Shown one piece after another: positions 1 to 8,228 of a DNA stretch of 64,000 nt. The DNA lies in the NCBI RefSeq assembly GCF_014202075.1, contig NZ_JACHFZ010000002.1, forward strand, positions 434,001-498,000, written 5' to 3'. The notes under the pieces were generated by a model that worked only from the letters and a program-made list of their open reading frames with translations, was not told the DNA's origin and searched no databases. This DNA comes from Brevundimonas basaltis (GTDB taxonomy: Bacteria; Pseudomonadota; Alphaproteobacteria; Caulobacterales; Caulobacteraceae). Position numbers and translations under genes: made by a program. Each line of letters opens with the position of its first letter. Position 1 is the stretch's first letter.

Positions 1-1383
1 GGCTCGCCGGACAGTGTCTACGACACCTACGCCGGCATCGGCGACGAGAACTCGGTCATGAACCAGGGCGCCTCGGCGACGATGGAAGCCCGTCTGAACA
101 ACAACCTGACCTTCAAGTCGATCACCGCCTGGCGGGAAGGCGACACGGACACCGTGATCGACTTCGACAACACCCCGGCGCCGACGCTGGACATCCCGGC
201 CTATTATGCGGACGACCAGTTCACCCAGGAGTTCCAGCTCCTGTTCGACTATGACCGGATCCAGGGCGTCGTCGGCTTCTTCTACCTCGACGGCCACGCC
301 GAGGGTGCGTTCGACACCATCGCCGGCAACCTGAACCTCGTGATCGGCACCGCCGGTTCGGTGGAGACCGAAAGCTGGGCCGGGTTCGCCGACGTCAACC
401 TGGACCTGACCGATCGCCTGCACCTCGGTCTGGGCGCCCGCTACACCCTGGACAACAAGACCGCCACCGTGTTCCGCGCCAACTATGCGACGGCCACCCG
501 CAGTCCGCTGCTGGGCGGCACGCCGCGCGCGCCGACGTTGATCCGCACGGACTACACGGCGTCGAACGACTACGATCAGTTCACGCCGCGCATCGCCCTG
601 TCCTACGATCTGACCGACGACGTAACGACCTATGCGTCCTACTCCCGCGGTTTCAAGTCGGGCGGGTTCGACATGCGCGGCGACGCCATCTTCACTCCGG
701 ACACGGTCAACGGCTACGAGCCCGAAACCGTCGACTCCTACGAGATCGGCCTGAAGGGCTCGCTGGACCGGCTGTCGTTCGCGGCGGCGGTGTTCCGTAA
801 CGAGTACAACGACCAGCAGGTCACCACCCAGGTGCCCGCGGTGACCGGAGTGGCCAGCTTCGTCGACAACGTCGGATCCTCGACCATAACCGGCGCCGAA
901 TTCGAGGGCCGGCTGCGCATCCTCGACAACCTGCACGCCAACTTCGCGGTCGGATATCTGGACGCCCAGTTCGACGAGTTCCTGCGCTACAACCTGACCA
1001 CCAGGGTCTATGAAGATATCGCCGACCAGGTGGTGCTGCAGAACGCGCCGAAATGGACCGGCTACCTCGGTCTGACCTGGTTCGGCGACGTGGGCGGCGG
1101 CGAGCTGGCGGTGACGCCGTCGGTCTCGTACCGCGACGATTACAGCATGTTTGAGTTCCCGAGCCCCACCCTCGACCAGGAGGCCTATGCCCTGGTCGAC
1201 CTGTCGATCGTCTGGATCGATCCGACCGACCGCTACACCGTCGGCCTGTACGGCAAGAACCTGACCGACGAGGAATATCGCGTCGGCGCCTACAACTTCC
1301 CGGGCGCGCTCTTCAACAACTCGGTCGTCGGCTACTACGGCCCGCCGCAGACGGTGACCGCCTCGCTGCAGGTCAAGTTCTGA
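1..1383 (+). CDS. TonB-dependent receptor, C-terminal part (5' truncated by window edge)
   Basis: The reading frame is open from base 1, so the start lies outside the window. The roughly 460 residues seen look like the beta-barrel of an outer-membrane TonB-dependent receptor: alternating aromatic strands, the barrel phrase SYSRGFKSGGFD, a late segment GLYGKNLTDEEYRVGAYNF, and a C-terminal strand ending in phenylalanine (SLQVKF) as expected for BAM-inserted porin-like proteins. Such receptors import siderophores, vitamin B12 or oligosaccharides using TonB-ExbBD energy. The substrate cannot be told because the plug domain is missing. A strong terminator follows directly. Confidence 0.93.
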   Translation, partial: GSPDSVYDTYAGIGDENSVMNQGASATMEARLNNNLTFKSITAWREGDTDTVIDFDNTPAPTLDIPAYYADDQFTQEFQLLFDYDRIQGVVGFFYLDGHAEGAFDTIAGNLNLVIGTAGSVETESWAGFADVNLDLTDRLHLGLGARYTLDNKTATVFRANYATATRSPLLGGTPRAPTLIRTDYTASNDYDQFTPRIALSYDLTDDVTTYASYSRGFKSGGFDMRGDAIFTPDTVNGYEPETVDSYEIGLKGSLDRLSFAAAVFRNEYNDQQVTTQVPAVTGVASFVDNVGSSTITGAEFEGRLRILDNLHANFAVGYLDAQFDEFLRYNLTTRVYEDIADQVVLQNAPKWTGYLGLTWFGDVGGGELAVTPSVSYRDDYSMFEFPSPTLDQEAYALVDLSIVWIDPTDRYTVGLYGKNLTDEEYRVGAYNFPGALFNNSVVGYYGPPQTVTASLQVKF

Positions 1384-1420
1384 TCCGAAAGACTCCTGAA
1401 GCCTGATCGCATGTGATCAC

Positions 1421-1458
1421 GGGCGGCGGTTCACCTGAGCCGCCGCCCTTTTTCTTTT
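1421..1458 (+). terminator. Rho-independent terminator after the TonB receptor
   Basis: A 9-bp GC stem (GGGCGGCGG at 1421-1429 with CCGCCGCCC at 1440-1448) is followed by TTTTTCTTTT. It ends the receptor transcript before the MFS gene. Confidence 0.9.
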
Positions 1459-1519
1459 ACGCCGCGCCACGGCGCAGCTACCGTTCCGACCAACGAACAG
1501 ACAAGTCGAGGGAAACGTC

Positions 1520-2875
1520 ATGACCGATACGGTCGCCGCCAATCCGGCCGCACGCCCGCGCTACCGCTACTGGGTGCTGGCGATGCTGTTCCTCGTCTAT
1601 GCGTTCAATTTCCTCGATCGCCAGATCATCTCGATCCTGGCGATCCCGATCCGCGAGGAACTCGACCTCTCGGACCGGCAGCTGGGTCTGCTGGGCGGCA
1701 TCGCTTTCGCCCTGCTCTATTCGACGCTGGGAGTGCCGATCGCATGGCTGGCCGACCGGACCAACCGGGTGCGGATCATCGCCATCTCCCTGACGTTCTG
1801 GAGCGCCTTCACGGCCGTCTGCGGCTTCGCCCAGAACTTCTGGCAGTTGTTCGCCGCGCGCATTGGCGTCGGGGTCGGCGAGGCCGGAGGCGTGGCTCCG
1901 TCCTATTCGCTGATCGCCGACTACTTCCCGCCCCAGAGCCGGGCCCGGGCCCTGGCGTTCTACTCGCTGGGCATTCCCATCGGCAGCGCTTTCGGCGTGA
2001 TCGCCGGCGCCCAGATCGCGGGCGGGGCCATGGGCGAGAATCTCGACTGGCGCGCCGCCTTCGTCATCGTCGGCCTGGCGGGCCTGGCGCTCGCACCCCT
2101 GTTCCTGTTCTTCGTGCGCGAGCCTGTTCGCGGCGGGCTGGATTCCGGCAAGGCGGCCGCGCCCGAGCTGAAACATCCCCCCCAGCAAGGCGAGGGCCTG
2201 GCGGGCAAGGCGCTGGAGACCGAGTCCCGCCCCGGCCTCGTGGCGACGCTGAAACACCTCTCCAAAAAGCCGTCGTTCTGGCTGCTGACGCTCGGAGCGT
2301 CCTGTTCGTCGATGATGGGCTATGGCGTGTTCTTCTGGCTGCCCAGCTTCTTTGCGCGCAGCTTCGGACTGGACATCATCGAAACCGGATGGATGTTCGG
2401 GGCCGTCCTGTTCTTCGGGGGAAGCCTCGGGATCATAGCCGGAGGGGTGCTGGCCGACTGGCTCGGCAAGGGCAGGAAAACCGCTTACGCCGTGGTCCCC
2501 GCCGTGGCGTTCCTGCTGGCCTTCCCGATGTATGTCGCCGGGGTTCTCGCCCCGTCGGCGATGCTGGCGGTGCTGTTGTTCCTCATTCCCACGGCCCTCG
2601 GGCTCAGCTGGCTTGGGCCCACCCTGTCGGCATTCCAGCACCTGGCCCCGCCGAACATGCGGGCGATGGCCTCGGCGATCTTCCTGCTGATCAACAATCT
2701 GCTGGGCATCGGCGGGGGCGTCTATGTGCTGGGCGAGGTCTCGACCTTGCTGACGCCGCAGTTCGGCGATGAGGCGCTGCGGTATTCGATCATGCTGGGC
2801 GCGTCATTGTATGTGGTGGCCGGGGTCCTGTTCCTCCTCGCCGCGCGCACCATCGAACGCGACTGGGTGCGCTGA
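1520..2875 (+). CDS. MFS transporter, spinster-like
   Basis: A 451-residue inner-membrane protein with about 12 hydrophobic segments. The first helix carries YAFNFLDRQIISIL, the loop 2-3 signature is LADRTNRVRI (major facilitator GxxADRxxR type), and helix 4-5 has ARIGVGVGEAGGVAPSYSLIADYF, typical of the spinster-like branch often found beside TonB receptors in Caulobacterales. The ATG start is preceded by a GAGGGAAA Shine-Dalgarno. With the upstream receptor it may form an uptake pair, since outer-membrane receptor plus inner-membrane permease is common. The substrate is unknown. Confidence 0.9.
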   Translation: MTDTVAANPAARPRYRYWVLAMLFLVYAFNFLDRQIISILAIPIREELDLSDRQLGLLGGIAFALLYSTLGVPIAWLADRTNRVRIIAISLTFWSAFTAVCGFAQNFWQLFAARIGVGVGEAGGVAPSYSLIADYFPPQSRARALAFYSLGIPIGSAFGVIAGAQIAGGAMGENLDWRAAFVIVGLAGLALAPLFLFFVREPVRGGLDSGKAAAPELKHPPQQGEGLAGKALETESRPGLVATLKHLSKKPSFWLLTLGASCSSMMGYGVFFWLPSFFARSFGLDIIETGWMFGAVLFFGGSLGIIAGGVLADWLGKGRKTAYAVVPAVAFLLAFPMYVAGVLAPSAMLAVLLFLIPTALGLSWLGPTLSAFQHLAPPNMRAMASAIFLLINNLLGIGGGVYVLGEVSTLLTPQFGDEALRYSIMLGASLYVVAGVLFLLAARTIERDWVR

Positions 2876-3021
2876 TCCGCCTTCGGGGGAGGCCAAGCCG
2901 GAGCGGCCGGGTCCGGCCTCCGCCGCCCCGCCGCCTTATTGAGGCTGTTTTTCGAGGCAGACTGAACCTCGCCGGGCGTCGCGGCGCCCGGTTCCTCCCC
3001 CCTACGCCGAAAGAGTACGAT

Positions 3022-3480
3022 TTGATGATCGCCACGCTTCTGTTCGCCGCCGTGACCGCCGCCGCCCCGGCGCCGGCCGACGATTTCAAGACCCTTTGCC
3101 TCGCCACCAAGGGCGATGTCGCGGCGGTGACCGCCGCCACCGCCGCCCAGGGCGCCTGGTCCGCCCCGGTCCAGCAGGACGGCCTGACCGTCTGGACCCA
3201 CACCGCCGCGGGCGTCGAGCGCAATCTGGTCGTCGGCGAACAGGCCGCTCCGGACGGCAAGCGTCTGGCCTGTATGCTGACCAGCCTGCCGGCCGAGCCG
3301 GGACTGACCACGGGCATCGCCACCATGCTGGGCGGCGTGTCGATGGCCGTCGAGGCCAACCCGGGTCTCTACGCCTATGCCCCCGACGCCGACGCCTATC
3401 GCGCCGGCGACGTGACCTTCGTCCAGGTCACCAGCGAGGCGGACAGCACCAGCCTGACCGCCATCCGTCCGGTCAAGTAA
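3022..3480 (+). CDS. Small secreted hypothetical protein
   Basis: 152 residues with an N-terminal hydrophobic stretch (LLFAAVTAAAPAPA) that reads as a signal peptide, so probably periplasmic. The mature part begins DDFKTLCLATKGD and contains two cysteines (TLCLAT and LACML) that could form a disulphide. The opening resembles that of the secreted protein at 6507-7112 ([11 protein letters not shown]), suggesting a shared small family. It has its own terminator downstream. No function can be assigned. Confidence 0.7.
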   Translation: MMIATLLFAAVTAAAPAPADDFKTLCLATKGDVAAVTAATAAQGAWSAPVQQDGLTVWTHTAAGVERNLVVGEQAAPDGKRLACMLTSLPAEPGLTTGIATMLGGVSMAVEANPGLYAYAPDADAYRAGDVTFVQVTSEADSTSLTAIRPVK

Positions 3481-3508
3481 GCCGGCCGGGTTCGCCCGCC
3501 GCCTGACG

Positions 3509-3540
3509 CGCCCCCTGCCCGACCGGCGGGGGGCGTTTCG
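3509..3540 (+). terminator. Rho-independent terminator
   Basis: Stem CGCCCCC (3509-3515) with GGGGGCG (3529-3535) followed by a short TTT run. It lies between the secreted-protein gene and sucC. Confidence 0.65.
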
Positions 3541-3621
3541 CTGTCCGGCGCGCGCCAGGCGGTTGCACCCGCGAAGGCCCGGGTCCTATAAGCGCGCGAC
3601 TCTTCCCCGAAGGCGGCATCC

Positions 3622-4812
3622 ATGAACATTCACGAGTATCAGGCCAAGCAGGTCCTGAAGGGCTTCGGCGCCCCGGTCGCGGCCGGCGTGGCCATCACCT
3701 CGGCCGACGAGGCCGAAGCGGCGGCGAAGCAACTGCCCGGACCCCTGTACGTCGTGAAATCGCAGATCCACGCCGGCGGGCGCGGCAAGGGCAAGTTCAA
3801 GGAGCTCGGCCCCGACGCCAAGGGCGGCGTGCGCCTGGCGAAGTCGATCGAGGAGGTGGTGGCCCACTCGAGGGAGATGCTGGGCAACACCCTCGTCACC
3901 GCCCAGACCGGCGACGCCGGCAAACAGGTCAACCGACTCTATATCGAGGACGGCGCCGACATTGAGCGCGAGCTCTATTGCTCGCTGCTGGTCGACCGGC
4001 AGTACGGCCGCATCGCCTTCGTCGTCTCGACCGAGGGCGGCATGGACATCGAGGCCGTGGCCCACGACACGCCCGAGAAAATCCAGACCATCGTCATCGA
4101 TCCGGAAGCCGGCGTCACCGAGGGCGACGTGGCCACGATCAACGCCGCGCTGAAGCTGGACGGCGCGGCGGCCCAGGACGGCGAGACCCTGTTCCCGACG
4201 CTGTACCGGGCCTTCGTCGACAAGGACATGTCGATGCTGGAAATCAATCCGCTGATCGTCATGACCAACGGCCGCCTGCGCGTGCTGGACGCCAAGGTCA
4301 GCTTCGACGGCAACGCCCTGTTCCGCCATGAGGACATCAAGGCGCTGCGCGACGAGACCGAGGAAGACGCCAAGGAAATCGAGGCCTCGGAGTGGGACCT
4401 CGCCTATGTCGCCCTGGACGGCAACATCGGCTGTATGGTCAACGGCGCCGGCCTCGCAATGGCGACGATGGACATCATTAAACTGTACGGCAAGGAGCCC
4501 GCCAACTTCTGCGACGTCGGCGGCGGCGCCTCCAAGGAAAAGGTCGCGGCGGCGTTCAAGATCATCACCGCCGACCCGGCCGTGCAGGGCATCCTGGTCA
4601 ACATCTTCGGCGGCATCATGCGCTGCGACGTCATCGCCGAGGGCGTGGTCGCGGCCGTGAAGGAAGTGGGCCTGAAGGTGCCGCTGGTGGTCCGCCTCGA
4701 AGGCACCAATGTCGACGAGGGCAAGCGCATCCTCAACGAGTCCGGCCTGGCCATCACGGCGGCCGACGACCTCGACGACGCGGCCCAGAAGATCGTGGCG
4801 GCGGTGGGGTGA
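3622..4812 (+). CDS. sucC: Succinyl-CoA synthetase (ADP/GDP-forming) beta subunit
   Basis: 396 residues, the usual length. It begins [19 protein letters not shown], the classical SucC N-terminus, followed by the ATP-grasp domain ([12 protein letters not shown] near residue 55, metal/nucleotide region MLEINPLIV near 205) and the C-terminal ligase domain ([34 protein letters not shown]). With SucD it converts succinyl-CoA to succinate with substrate-level phosphorylation in the cytoplasmic TCA cycle. Unusually, sucD does not follow directly: four unrelated genes separate them. Confidence 0.98.
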   Translation: MNIHEYQAKQVLKGFGAPVAAGVAITSADEAEAAAKQLPGPLYVVKSQIHAGGRGKGKFKELGPDAKGGVRLAKSIEEVVAHSREMLGNTLVTAQTGDAGKQVNRLYIEDGADIERELYCSLLVDRQYGRIAFVVSTEGGMDIEAVAHDTPEKIQTIVIDPEAGVTEGDVATINAALKLDGAAAQDGETLFPTLYRAFVDKDMSMLEINPLIVMTNGRLRVLDAKVSFDGNALFRHEDIKALRDETEEDAKEIEASEWDLAYVALDGNIGCMVNGAGLAMATMDIIKLYGKEPANFCDVGGGASKEKVAAAFKIITADPAVQGILVNIFGGIMRCDVIAEGVVAAVKEVGLKVPLVVRLEGTNVDEGKRILNESGLAITAADDLDDAAQKIVAAVG

Positions 4813-5044
4813 CGTCTGGACCCGGCCTGTTCGTCCTGACCATCAACGGCTTTTAGTCTGCCCTCTGGAGGGGTTGCGGCATCCGGGCCCCTCCATGATC
4901 CCCGACGGGATACCCGCGTTCGCGGGTTGACCGGTCGCGCGGTCCACTTCCACACTGACGGGGTTCTGGCCTGGCCCGGCGATCGCCGCCGTGACGGAGG
5001 AGCGTTCCGTGGGTCCGACGACCCGTCGTTCGAGGTGTCAGGCG

Positions 5045-5767
5045 ATGAAGATGATTGGGTCCCGTGAGCGGTTCGTGGCTGCCCTCAGTTTGGCCGGTTT
5101 GCTGTCGGCCTGTGGCGGCGAGCCCGCCCCCGCCGGGCCGCCAACCGCCGCCGAGCTGATCCGGTTGAACGAAATGCCGCGCGCCCATCTCGAGGCACTT
5201 TGCCCGACCGGAGCCATGTCGGACGGGGCGTCGTTCGCCTATTTCGAACGGACGGCGGCTGAACTGGAACTGGGTCCCGACGACGGGGCGCCGGTTGCGG
5301 ATCCCCGCTACGGGGAGGTGCGGGATTCGCGCTGGGTCAGCAGCCGGCGCCTGACCGGGCGTGACGGACAGCCTGTGCGGGCGACGCTCTGGATCGGTCA
5401 GCTCAAGCCGGGCGTGCACGACTCCCGCTTCCTTACCATCCCCGACAAGGACGGCCGCAACATCCGGGGCGGTTGGGATGGCGACCAGCGCCGTTTTACC
5501 TCGGCGGTCAGCTGCGTGCTGCACATCGAGGGGGCGACGCGCGAGGACGCCACGGCGATGCTGCGCGAGTACAGGGAAGGCTATTATGACGGCATGGGGA
5601 TCGGCACCTTTCCCGGCACCGTCACCGCCGCCGCCCCCTTGGGGCAGTTCGCCGAATGGCGCTGGGTCAACGGCAACAACCCGGACCAGTATGTCGAAAC
5701 CGATCTGCTCGCGCCGAAGCCCGGCGAGACCGGCGTGACCCTGGTCCGCCGCTATGTTTTCTGGTGA
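5045..5767 (+). CDS. Predicted lipoprotein of unknown function
   Basis: The ATG at 5045 (or 5051) gives a clean lipoprotein signal: positively charged start, hydrophobic [14 protein letters not shown] with lipobox LSAC, then a Gly-Gly-Glu-Pro linker. An upstream in-frame GTG at 4991 would place the signal too far inside. The mature domain of about 210 residues has two further cysteines (LCPTG, VSCVLH), is rich in aromatic residues, and ends [10 protein letters not shown]. No recognised family. It sits between sucC and sucD together with a toxin-antitoxin pair, and looks like inserted cargo. Confidence 0.75.
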   Translation: MKMIGSRERFVAALSLAGLLSACGGEPAPAGPPTAAELIRLNEMPRAHLEALCPTGAMSDGASFAYFERTAAELELGPDDGAPVADPRYGEVRDSRWVSSRRLTGRDGQPVRATLWIGQLKPGVHDSRFLTIPDKDGRNIRGGWDGDQRRFTSAVSCVLHIEGATREDATAMLREYREGYYDGMGIGTFPGTVTAAAPLGQFAEWRWVNGNNPDQYVETDLLAPKPGETGVTLVRRYVFW

Positions 5768-5782
5768 GGGCGCTCCACGGAT

Positions 5783-5795
5783 TGTGTGCCACACA
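5783..5795. promoter_or_regulatory. Palindrome upstream of VapBC-type pair, likely operator
   Basis: TGTGTG-C-CACACA is a perfect 13-bp dyad 21 bp before the antitoxin start codon. Ribbon-helix-helix antitoxins usually autorepress through such sites, so this is inferred to be the operator. Confidence 0.5.
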
Positions 5796-5816
5796 TAACC
5801 CGTGTAGCTCTCTGCC

Positions 5817-6080
5817 GTGACCCGCAACCTGACCCTCGCGATCGACGACGACCTGCTGGACAAGGTGCGGGTGCTGGCGGCCATGAAGCGGACCAGCGTC
5901 AACGAGATGGTGCGCGGCTTCCTGACCCGACTGGTGGAACAGGAGCAGTCGAAAGACGAGGCTCGCGAAGCCCTGCTGAAGCTGATCGACGAGTCCGAAG
6001 GCCGCGGGGGTGAGGGCTGGCGTCCCCCCACCCGGGAAGAGACCTACAGCGGGGAACCACGGTTTGATCGCGAATTCTGA
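5817..6080 (+). CDS. Ribbon-helix-helix antitoxin (VapB-like)
   Basis: 87 residues from a GTG start. The N-terminus NLTLAIDDDLLDKVRVLA..TSVNEMVRGFL has the strand-helix-helix pattern of an RHH/CopG-like DNA-binding antitoxin (DUF6364-like). The acidic, Pro/Gly-rich tail would contact the toxin. It overlaps the PIN toxin frame downstream, as is normal for vapBC operons. It is expected to neutralise the toxin and repress its own promoter through the dyad at 5783-5795. Confidence 0.8.
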   Translation: MTRNLTLAIDDDLLDKVRVLAAMKRTSVNEMVRGFLTRLVEQEQSKDEAREALLKLIDESEGRGGEGWRPPTREETYSGEPRFDREF

Positions 6081-6489
6081 GGTCTTCCTCGACACCAACA
6101 TCCTGCTCTACGCCGCCCTGGGCCGCGATCACGCTGGTCATCGGTGGGCGCGGGCGCGTGAGATCGTGCTGACGGAGGACTACTGCACCTCCGGTCAGGT
6201 GCTGGCCGAATTCTACAACAACGCCACCCGGAAGGGCGCAACGCCCCTGACCCCGGACAAGGCTCGCGAATGGGTCCGCATCGTCGCGATGAAGCCCTGC
6301 CAGCCCGTGACGCCCGAGGTGGTGCTGGCCGGCATCGACCACGCCCGCCGCTATCAGATCAGCGATTGGGACGGCGCCATCATCGCCGCCGCCGAACGCC
6401 TCGGCGCACGCGTCCTCTATTCCGAAGGCCTGAGCCACGGTCAGACCTACGGGTCGGTTCGCGTCGAAAACCCCTTTCTCCCTGCCTGA
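6064..6489 (+). CDS. PIN-domain toxin ribonuclease (VapC-like)
   Basis: About 141 residues from a TTG at 6064; a GTG at 6010 would add 18 residues upstream of the domain. PIN-domain features: the N-terminal acidic motif VFLDTNILLY, a conserved central acidic region (SGQVLAEFYNNATRKG), and C-terminal ISDWDGAIIAAAERLGARVLYSEGLSHG. VapC toxins are Mg-dependent endoribonucleases cutting tRNA or rRNA. The gene overlaps its antitoxin by 17 nt, so translation is coupled. The pair interrupts the sucC-sucD neighbourhood. Confidence 0.85.
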   Translation: MIANSEVFLDTNILLYAALGRDHAGHRWARAREIVLTEDYCTSGQVLAEFYNNATRKGATPLTPDKAREWVRIVAMKPCQPVTPEVVLAGIDHARRYQISDWDGAIIAAAERLGARVLYSEGLSHGQTYGSVRVENPFLPA

Positions 6490-6506
6490 TGGAAAACGAG
6501 CCGCCC

Positions 6507-7112
6507 ATGTCCATTCTCGACGACAGGACCAGCAAAGGCTTCGGCGCCAACCGGCCGATGCGCCGCGGGCCGGTCTTCGCCCTCGCGCTGGCGGCGGCCC
6601 TCGGCCTTGCCGCCGCCCCGGCGGCGGCCGACGAGTACTTCGTCCTGTTCAGGGCGATGTGCCTCGACACCGACGCCGACGCCGCCCGGGCCGAGGCGGT
6701 CGCCGACGCGGCCGGCTGGGGCGAGATTCCGCCCGAACGGCTGCAGGAGTTGGCTGACTCGACCTCGGTCGTCGGCGCGCGCGGACGGATCGGGGCTACG
6801 CCCGCCGGCATTCTCGTTCTGATGACCGGCCTCTCCGCCGACAGCGATGCGGCCTTCGCCACCGAGGTCTGCAACCTCTTCGGCTTCCGCCAGACCCCGA
6901 CCCGGGACGCGTCGCCGGAGATCGAACAGTGGGTCGGCCTGCCCCCGCAGCGCGTTGAGGGGGCGTCGCGGATGTGGAGCTGGGAGGTGCGGAACGGCCG
7001 CAAGGTCGCCCGCGAACCCGACGCCCCTACCGCCGCCAGCTACGCCATCGTCACCACCAGCAAGCCGACCAGTTTCCGCTACGAACTGGCCCGAACCCGT
7101 CCGGCGAACTGA
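6507..7112 (+). CDS. Secreted hypothetical protein
   Basis: About 201 residues from the ATG at 6507; another ATG at 6489 overlaps the toxin stop. A signal peptide is clear: basic region GANRPMRRG, hydrophobic [19 protein letters not shown], then cleavage before DEYF. The mature domain has cysteines in [11 protein letters not shown] and [10 protein letters not shown], with a conserved-looking AAGWGEIP. The start of the mature part is reminiscent of the secreted protein at 3022-3480. It precedes sucD with a 44-bp gap and may be cotranscribed. Function unknown. Confidence 0.7.
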   Translation: MSILDDRTSKGFGANRPMRRGPVFALALAAALGLAAAPAAADEYFVLFRAMCLDTDADAARAEAVADAAGWGEIPPERLQELADSTSVVGARGRIGATPAGILVLMTGLSADSDAAFATEVCNLFGFRQTPTRDASPEIEQWVGLPPQRVEGASRMWSWEVRNGRKVAREPDAPTAASYAIVTTSKPTSFRYELARTRPAN

Positions 7113-7156
7113 CGTCCAGTTCGACCGTCACGCCTCAGCAAACACCGGAAATCCGC

Positions 7157-8059
7157 ATGTCCATCCTCGTCGACAAGAACACCAAGGTCATCGTCCAGGG
7201 CCTGACCGGCAAGACCGGGACCTTCCACACCGAGCAGGCGCTTCGCTACTACGGCACGCAGATGGTCGCCGGGGTGCACCCGAAGAAGGGCGGCGAGAAC
7301 TGGCACGGGTCGGAGGGCGAGACCCTGCCGATCTATGCGACCGTGGCGGAAGCGAAGGAGGCCACCGGCGCCGACGCGACGGTGATCTATGTGCCGCCGG
7401 CGGGCGCCGCCGACGCCATCATCGAGGCCATCGACGCCGAAGTGCCTTTCATCACCTGCATCACCGAGGGCATCCCGGTGCTGGATATGGTGCGGGTCAA
7501 GGCCCGGCTGGACCGCTCGAAGTCGCGACTGCTCGGCCCGAACTGCCCGGGCATCCTGACCCCGGAAGAGTGCAAGATCGGCATCATGCCGGGCTCGATC
7601 TTCAAAAAGGGCAATGTTGGCATCGTCTCTCGCTCGGGCACTCTGACCTATGAAGCGGTATTCCAGACCACCAACGAGGGTCTCGGCCAGACCACGGCCG
7701 TCGGCATCGGCGGCGACCCGGTCAAGGGCACCGAATTCATCGACGTGCTGGAACTGTTCCTCGCCGACGACGAGACCCGGTCGATCGTCATGATCGGCGA
7801 GATCGGCGGCGCGGCCGAGGAGGACGCGGCCCAGTTCCTGATCGACGAGGCGAAGAAGGGCCGCAAGAAGCCGATGGTCGGCTTCATCGCCGGACGCACC
7901 GCGCCCAAGGGCCGGACCATGGGCCACGCCGGGGCCGTGGTCTCGGGCGGCAAGGGCGACGCCGAGTCCAAGATCGCGGCCATGGAAGCCGCCGGCATCC
8001 GTGTCTCGCCGTCCCCGGCGCGGCTGGGATCGACCCTCGTTGAGGTGCTCAAGGGCTGA
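7157..8059 (+). CDS. sucD: Succinyl-CoA synthetase (ADP/GDP-forming) alpha subunit
   Basis: 300 residues from ATG ([21 protein letters not shown]). The Rossmann CoA-binding domain has [10 protein letters not shown] and AGVHPKKGG. The second domain has LLGPNCPGI and SRSGTLTYE, and the phosphohistidine lies in [18 protein letters not shown] near residue 255. It is the catalytic partner of SucC. A start is possible further upstream in the frame, but the sequence there is low-complexity Arg-rich shadow. Confidence 0.98.
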   Translation: MSILVDKNTKVIVQGLTGKTGTFHTEQALRYYGTQMVAGVHPKKGGENWHGSEGETLPIYATVAEAKEATGADATVIYVPPAGAADAIIEAIDAEVPFITCITEGIPVLDMVRVKARLDRSKSRLLGPNCPGILTPEECKIGIMPGSIFKKGNVGIVSRSGTLTYEAVFQTTNEGLGQTTAVGIGGDPVKGTEFIDVLELFLADDETRSIVMIGEIGGAAEEDAAQFLIDEAKKGRKKPMVGFIAGRTAPKGRTMGHAGAVVSGGKGDAESKIAAMEAAGIRVSPSPARLGSTLVEVLKG

Positions 8060-8064
8060 TTGTC

Positions 8065-8082
8065 TGTCCCGATAGCGGGACA
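8065..8082. repeat. Stem-loop after sucD
   Basis: TGTCCCG / CGGGACA with a 4-nt loop lies in the 170-bp sucD-sucA gap. It is followed by A-rich rather than T-rich sequence on the plus strand, so it is more likely an mRNA-processing or stabilising hairpin than a terminator for the suc genes. Confidence 0.4.
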
Positions 8083-8228
8083 AAAATCGGGTGAATTTCG
8101 GGGGATTCGGGAGAAATTCCCCCCTTTCGCCCCCATTCGGTCATGACCCATAAGGAAACAGCGCCTATACCAGCGGCGCCGGCTTCGCGCGGACGTGCGC
8201 GGACCGCCCAAGGGACGTGACGAGAACA

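Noticed and set aside
4912-4927. Hairpin ACCCGCG-TTC-GCGGGT before the lipoprotein gene as a terminator of sucC
   Set aside because: No T-run follows and the stem is short; it may be a chance dyad, so it was not listed.
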